DNA from: Litoditis marina
Lineage: Eukaryota > Nematoda > Chromadorea > Rhabditida > Rhabditidae
DNA: 64,000 bases
Direction: 5' to 3'
NCBI GenBank assembly: GCA_964036275.1
Contig: OZ038435.1
Location: 27,385,521 to 27,449,520, forward strand
A program made the translations under genes and the position numbers. Each line of letters starts with the position of its first letter. Within the stretch, counting starts at the first letter, position 1. Below, piece after piece: positions 59,201 through 64,000 of this stretch. The notes below the pieces were generated by a model. The model made no database searches. It had not been told where the DNA came from and was given only the letters and a program-made list of their open reading frames with translations.

Positions 59201-62200
59201 CGATTTAGCTGAAATTTGAAACATGAGTTCTAATGCAAAACTTAGCCCATCGCGCCAAATATGAGATGCATAGCTCCTCATTGGCGCCGGGCGCGGGCGC
59301 CAATAGGCGCCAAAAACCACTATTGGAAAAACTACCGAACCGATTTAGCTGAAATTTGAAACATGAGTTATAATGCAAAAGTTAGCCCGTCGCGCCAGAT
59401 ATGAGATGAATACATCATCATTGGCGCCCGGCGCTGGCGCCAATAGGCGCCAAAAACGGCAAAACACTATTTATCGTCAACTAAAATGTTGAACACTAAT
59501 AGAAATTGAATAATTTGGTGAAAAGTGTGAAAGTCATTTTCCAAAACTGAAATTTTTCTTCTGGCGCTCGAACCAGGCGCCAGATATCGCCAAAACCCAA
59601 ACTCACGACAGCGTCAATGGAATCGTCTGAAATTCGGTACACTAAATAACTATCACATGGCAAGTATGCTCAATCTGAAAATCAAAAATGTTCTGTTGGC
59701 ACTGTGCGCTGGCGCCAATTGGCGCCAAAGTTGGAAAAATATCAGTTATTGTCAATCAAACTGTTTCGAGTTAACAGATATTGAATATTCCAATGTGAAA
59801 TAAAGATCCACAAATTCAAAATCGAACTTTATCGTCAGGCTCGGAACAGATGCCAAATGGCGCCAAAACAAAAACACACGAAACTGACAATCGAATAGTT
59901 TGAATATTGCTCCATTCAGTAATTGACACATGTAGTGTGTATTGGTAGCTGAAAAACCTAGAAAATTTCGTTTCGTTCTGGCGCCAGACTCGTGTGTCAA
60001 TTGACGCAGGAATGAAAAAAAATTTCAACGAAGGTTTTTGATGTGGTGTTGGAAATAATGGCTATATTGTAAGTGAGTTGGTGTCTCTAATTGTAGATTT
60101 GTCAATGGAGCCAATCCCCATCGCTTATCGCCGCTAAAAGCGGTGTACATGTCAATCGGAACGTTTAGCGTTTTTGTTCAGTTGTTGATAGTCATAGAGC
60201 CAGTAACCTGCGTTATATTACAACACCAGCTTTTTATGGTCTGCATTCGGCTTCGTGCACACAGAAAACTGAGATTTCCATAATAATATAATGAGTTCAC
60301 AAGATCCACTCTGTGAATAGGCAACATATGAAGTTGTAGGAGTACAACTAGCAAAAAAAGGACAATTAGTAAAAAGTGGGGGAACCAACAAATGTGTGAG
60401 TTGTGTTTGGTTCGACCTCGATATCAGCAAAAAGTGAACGATACGAATTGATGTGATACTGTAGCAGAAGTATTCTGCAAAAATAGAACAATACAAATGT
60501 TGCACAATGGTTCACAACGCACGCATGTCGTCAAAGTACTCATGAAATACCCTTCGGCAATTTCTGAAATATCATGCGGGCTTCGTGAACCATTGTGCAA
60601 CATTTGTATTGTTCTATTTTTGCAGAATACTTCTGCTACAGTATCACATCAATTCGTATCGTTCACTTTTTGCTGATATCGAGGTCGAACCAAACACAAC
60701 TCACACATTTGTTGGTTCCCCCACTTTTTACTAATAGTACTTATTTTTCTCGTTCCTCGGAGAACGGTTGCTCGTCTGCGGGACACGCATTCCAAATGAG
60801 ACTTTGATAACGTGCCAGCGAAATTTCGAATGAATGTTCTGGACAGAAATGTAAAAAAAAAAGAAAATTGTTTGTCCTCTATGCCGTAATAAGAGTGAAA
60901 AACTGCGTGCAAACTTGTCTACTCTCTAAAAATCTTCCAATATGTAGGAAAGTAGCCCGGAAACTCTCATTGAGAATGACGTGAACTAGTGAATTTGAAG
61001 ATGTATCAAGTGTGATGTGAGAGTAGAAAACTAGCATTTGTTGAGTTAAGTGATGATTTAGGGAAAGAGCTTATGTTTGAGATGAAGGATGAAGCACGTT
61101 GGAATCGGTAGAGCGGGATGTAGGTTAATGCAGCCATATGATATATAAAAGTGGGAATGTAGATTAAGTATAAAAGTATTAGGATGAAATATAAAAGTCT
61201 ATGTATACATAAATATATAGGTAGGAGTATAAAAGTATATTAAAGATGATGTATGGTATTTAGAAGCGATGATATATACACTCGTTACAGATGCTGAATG
61301 TCGAAGCTTTGGATACTTCACATTGCCAGATAGCGATAGATGGCATAATGCAACATCCGTGCCTCACACAAGTAAGTTGATGTGTCAATATTTGTGAAAT
61401 TTGTATTCTGATAATTGTGCCTTTTCCTTGTCAGATGTAGGGTTAGACTATCTGATATACAGGACTCCCCACTAACTATAAGTGCTATCTTCTTGAATTT
61501 TTTTCAAATAGACTAAGGAAAAAAATAGAGAGAGAGGGAGAGAGAACGAGAAAAAGAGAAATAGAGAAACAGAGACAGATATAAGGCCGGGAGTGTCCTG
61601 TGTACAGCCTCAGGGGCTGGCGTACGTAGAATAAAAATGTGTTTTCAGTTGAAGACCGTGGTGTGGGGCACTCTTAGTCCCATATATCGTATACCTCATG
61701 AATTCTTCCTATCCCTCAGAGCTTCAGTTATCAGAATGCCGAATATTGGCATAGAAGCGAAGAGTATTCAGGAGTTCCTAAAGGTAAACTGATTGCAATA
61801 CCACGGAATTATACCCAGTACGGTTTGCCAGAACAGACTTTGTGTCGGTACTTGCGACAGAGAACGGATTCCGCACCAACCGCGATGTCATTAAGCTTGT
61901 CTCAGTGACTCTCCGGCGATGGTACTTTTTGCTTTTCGACTAATTTTTCGTGTTGCGCCGAAACTGTCGGATAAGATTGTACTTGGTCAGGGAACCCTGA
62001 GACAACCGAATGACAACGTGTTTCGATTTCCATTCTCTCGCGCAAGTATAGTTTCGGTCATTCCTACTGAGACTTGGCAGCGTGCCAATGCATTTTCCTG
62101 GCTATTTTTCGCTACTCTGGACATTTCAAATGACTGAAAATCTCTGTTAGCGGTTGTTCCGTTCCATAAGAACATGTAAATTAGAAAATCCAAGAATACC

Positions 62201-62883
62201 TATGTCTGCTCTAATAAATGGTCAAATCTTGACGCGATGTCAATGGGTCTCAGTGGAAATGAAAAGAACTATACTCGAGGAAACCTATCAGACACGTTCT
62301 GTATATTAGCATTCTGCGCTGAGCCGTTTTTGCGCGATTGACCTAGACTCCAACAGACAGACGACTGTTCTTTTTTTCTGCGAACGCATGCGCGAGTTCG
62401 AAACTGTTGATGCTAAACTATCGAATTCGCACTTTCAAGTACAGCCCTATACAGTCTCTGTTGCCGAATCGCGTTCAATTTGTAGTTTGACCCCATTTAT
62501 TTTGGTCGAACTTTCTGAATTATGCGTTCTTCATGGTCAAAATACTAAAATACAACGAAGATTCGATCATACCACTGAGTTTCTTGTTATATTTGCAGCA
62601 ATGGCAGCGGAAGGAGCGAGATATCGAACTGTTGTCCGTGGGAGACGTCTATCTCGAGAGCGTGCCCCCGGCAGATAGCCGAATGAAAGAGCTAGTTGCG
62701 GGCCTGAAGGCGGTCCAGTTTCCGGGTCCGGTTTGTTCCTTCAACCGGGCGGTTCGCCGGCGAGTGAGGGGAGACTGGTTCGCTGATGCGTGGATGATCA
62801 CTCGGCCCGGCGGTGTACTCTTCCTGCAAGGGAACATCAACCGGAACGACGAGATCAGAATCTTGTGCTTTTCACTCATATAG
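56227..62883 (+). CDS. F-box-like protein (Caenorhabditis-type, seven exons)
   Basis: Exons 56227-56325, 56931-57032, 57477-57584, 57995-58183, 61291-61371, 61649-61783 and 62599-62883 give 332 residues. Residues about 20-45 read LPYELQQKVAEQ then LDLHAYLNLKKGSK, the usual F-box start (LPxELQ..V...L) split by intron 1. F-box proteins bind Skp1 and bring substrates to SCF ubiquitin ligases. The rest has no motif I can name and may be a nematode F-box-associated domain; it ends ...DEIRILCFSLI. All six introns are phase 0. The acceptor of exon 4 is uncertain (ATAACAG at 57,994 or AAAAAG seven bases later; only phase-compatible choices were kept). Introns 3-6 hold many repeats. Nematode F-box genes are a large, fast-changing family, so no ortholog is assigned. 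Confidence 0.75.
56560..56690 (+). repeat. Intronic direct repeat, copy 1
   Basis: Shares AGTAAAATGAATAGT, TTGCACGTTTCTGA and TGTTTCACGTGACTGTG with 57,862-58,003. It lies in intron 1 of the F-box gene. Confidence 0.75.
56730..56890. mobile_element. MITE-like element, TACTGAGAC family, copy 2 (degenerate)
   Basis: Starts ACTATATAGTTTC and CATTCCTACTGACAC and ends with a worn inverted copy (GAGTGGCGAGAACCATACAC). At first sight the right end resembles a tRNA A-box, but the match to the element end is better. Confidence 0.5.
57137..57296. mobile_element. Fold-back element in F-box gene intron 2 (~160 bp)
   Basis: Left arm GTATGCTAGAAGATTCCGGC continuing to CCTGCGTCTC pairs with the right arm GAGACGCAGG continuing to GAGATCTTTTAGCATAC. 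The arms are about 44 bp with a few mismatches and a ~70-bp loop. Confidence 0.65.
57862..58003 (+). repeat. Intronic direct repeat, copy 2, abutting exon 4
   Basis: About 130 bp similar to 56,560-56,690. Its right end runs into the exon 4 acceptor (ATTGCATAACAG), so this repeat supplies the splice site. Confidence 0.7.
58250..58330 (-). ncRNA. tRNA-like fragment with intact B-box
   Basis: On the minus strand GGTTCGAGTCC matches the pol III B-box, and a D-arm-like TTGGTATGGTGGTTAGAG lies upstream. The A-box is imperfect and the acceptor arms do not pair, so this is probably a pseudogene inside F-box gene intron 4. Confidence 0.4.
58665..58740. repeat. Heptamer tandem repeat (CGTCCCT)n
   Basis: About ten near-perfect copies of CGTCCCT in F-box gene intron 4. 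Confidence 0.9.
58863..59480. repeat. 140-bp tandem repeat with GGCGCC palindromes
   Basis: Units start with GGCGCCGGGCGCGGGCGCC at 58863, 59003, 59143, 59283 and 59423 (the last diverged), a 140-bp period. The rest of each unit is AT-rich (ACTATTGGAAAAACTA, GCTGAAATTTGAAACATGAG). Weaker GGCGCC-bearing relics continue to about 60,000. The array is inside F-box gene intron 4. Confidence 0.93.
60365..60735. mobile_element. Perfect 151-bp inverted repeat with 69-bp spacer
   Basis: Arm 60365-60515 and arm 60585-60735 are exact reverse complements as far as I can read. The boundaries are sharp (ATTAGTAAAAAGTGGGG... and ...GTTCAC). It lies in F-box gene intron 4. The paired open frames on both strands are the same sequence seen twice. 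Confidence 0.92.
60752..60990. mobile_element. MITE-like element, TACTGAGAC family, copy 3
   Basis: Contains ATGAGACTTTGATAACGTGC and CGAATGAATGTTCTGGACAG and ends CATTGAGAATGACGTGAACT, in line with the copy at 46.7 kb. The left boundary is approximate. Confidence 0.5.
62045..62276. mobile_element. MITE-like element, TACTGAGAC family, copy 4
   Basis: Starts AGTATAGTTTCGGTCATTCC and CTACTGAGACTTGGCAGCG; ends GGGTCTCAGTGGAAATGAAA and AGAACTATACT. It lies in intron 6 of the F-box gene, and its ends are the clearest of the family. Confidence 0.65.
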
Positions 62884-64000
62884 AAATGTTTTAATGCGAT
62901 TTGTGTATGTATTTGTGTAGTTTGATCCCCACCATCCAGTACTGTTCTGCACCCAAATAGAAATGAATCTCTCTAGTTTCATCGCGTGTGTGTATGTAAT
63001 ATGTATATGTATGCAGTTTGATTCTTCCGTTATTAACTGGAGGATAACTCTACCCAAGGCGGACATGATCATATTTGTTTCATCGCGTGGTGTTTGTAGT
63101 CTGATATACTATTTTTTTCAACGTTGTTCGAAAGTTCTGATGTGTTTTCCAGTGTTAAAACTATTGGTTATATAGAAATATACACTGTATGCAATTCTAG
63201 CACAGAAAAATATCCCTTAACAGTGAACACGACGAAGGGCCTGTTAGGATAACATCTAGAACAACCAACTACTAGATTACATGAACACGTTGAAGCATAC
63301 TATGTTTTCCACATTAGTTTCTTACAATTATCTCTTTTCCATATCGAAATAACTTATTTCATGTCAGCTTTTGCGCATCCATCACGTGCTCGACCACCCT
63401 AGTTTTCTATCGGTGTCGTACGAAAGTAACATTTGCGGATTGATCTCTATTATTGCATTTCCATTCCCATCATATCTGACCTCACGTCCATCTCAAGTTC
63501 CATTGTAAAACACTACAGGTTGTGTTATAGCTCTCGACAAATGTTACAATAAAATTGTTCAGCTGAATGTACTCACAACTCGATTCACAACAGTTCTCGC
63601 GCAACCACAAAGTTGGATCAAAGTCCTATTCTCCTGTGTCATGAATGTTAATCATTTTCACAACTCTCGTTATCTACAAGCCATCCAATCCAGAATGCAC
63701 TATATTATATTTTGCGTTCCAAATTGCAAAAACTCAGTGTTTCATAAACCTCTAAGTTTTCCAACACCTAATACGTTTGGACCCGGCTGACAAGCCCAGC
63801 TTATTCTCGAATCGTCGATATAGTCAAACACAGCCGTTGAGAGTTGAGCTCCAGTGAATTATCTTGAAAAAACTTTGCAAATGAAATTACTAGACTGGAT
63901 TCTATTAGAATTTCAATTAACGAAATTTGTTGATTTATATTTCTCGTTAGAACTTGAAATCAGGAAGAGAATACGTTCAAAAATGTTGAAATTCGAGTTT
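62884..64000. other. Region downstream of the F-box gene
   Basis: AT-rich with no exon recognised. The 3' UTR of the F-box gene must begin here. An AATAAA occurs near 63,549, which is far for a nematode 3' UTR. GTAGTTTGATC-type words occur at 62,917 and 63,106. Confidence 0.45.

Overview
This is a eukaryotic window, almost certainly from a nematode and most likely a Caenorhabditis species. The genes are split into many short exons. Nearly all introns end in TTTCAG-like acceptors, and there are splice acceptors just 5' of start codons that look like spliced-leader sites. Two genes can be named from protein sequence: gly-5 (polypeptide GalNAc-transferase) and abce-1 (ABCE1/Rli1). From memory, both lie on the same clone region of C. 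elegans chromosome III (Y39E4B), so their linkage here fits conserved synteny. The intergenic DNA is AT-rich and full of fold-back elements, tandem repeats and GA/TC microsatellites.

Layout. 28-3738 (minus): 3' part of an unrecognised gene of at least 378 residues, eight exons, ending in a cysteine/histidine cluster. 3739-10,200: non-coding, with a fold-back element and a C/G-tract repeat. 10,230-14,705: 141-bp satellite array. 16,349-28,149 (minus): gly-5, 15 exon positions; the first lectin-repeat exon exists in three tandem, phase-compatible versions at 17.4-18.6 kb. 30.4-32.9 kb (minus): a few small exons of a possible further gene. 33-48 kb: mostly repeats, including a 951-bp inverted-repeat element that carries two tRNA-like sequences. 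48,177-53,258 (minus): abce-1, 16 coding exons, 610 residues. 56,227-62,883 (plus): an F-box-like gene, seven exons, 332 residues, whose introns hold a 140-bp GGCGCC tandem array and a perfect 151-bp inverted repeat.

How the genes relate. They are not an operon: gly-5 acts in Golgi O-glycosylation, abce-1 in ribosome recycling, and the F-box protein probably in substrate choice for ubiquitin ligases. The most interesting functional signal is the three-way choice of lectin exon in gly-5, whose versions differ strongly in charge. The most interesting structural signals are the phased satellite and the many recent fold-back elements. All exon boundaries were read by eye from splice signals, frame continuity and family similarity; no alignment or transcript was available.
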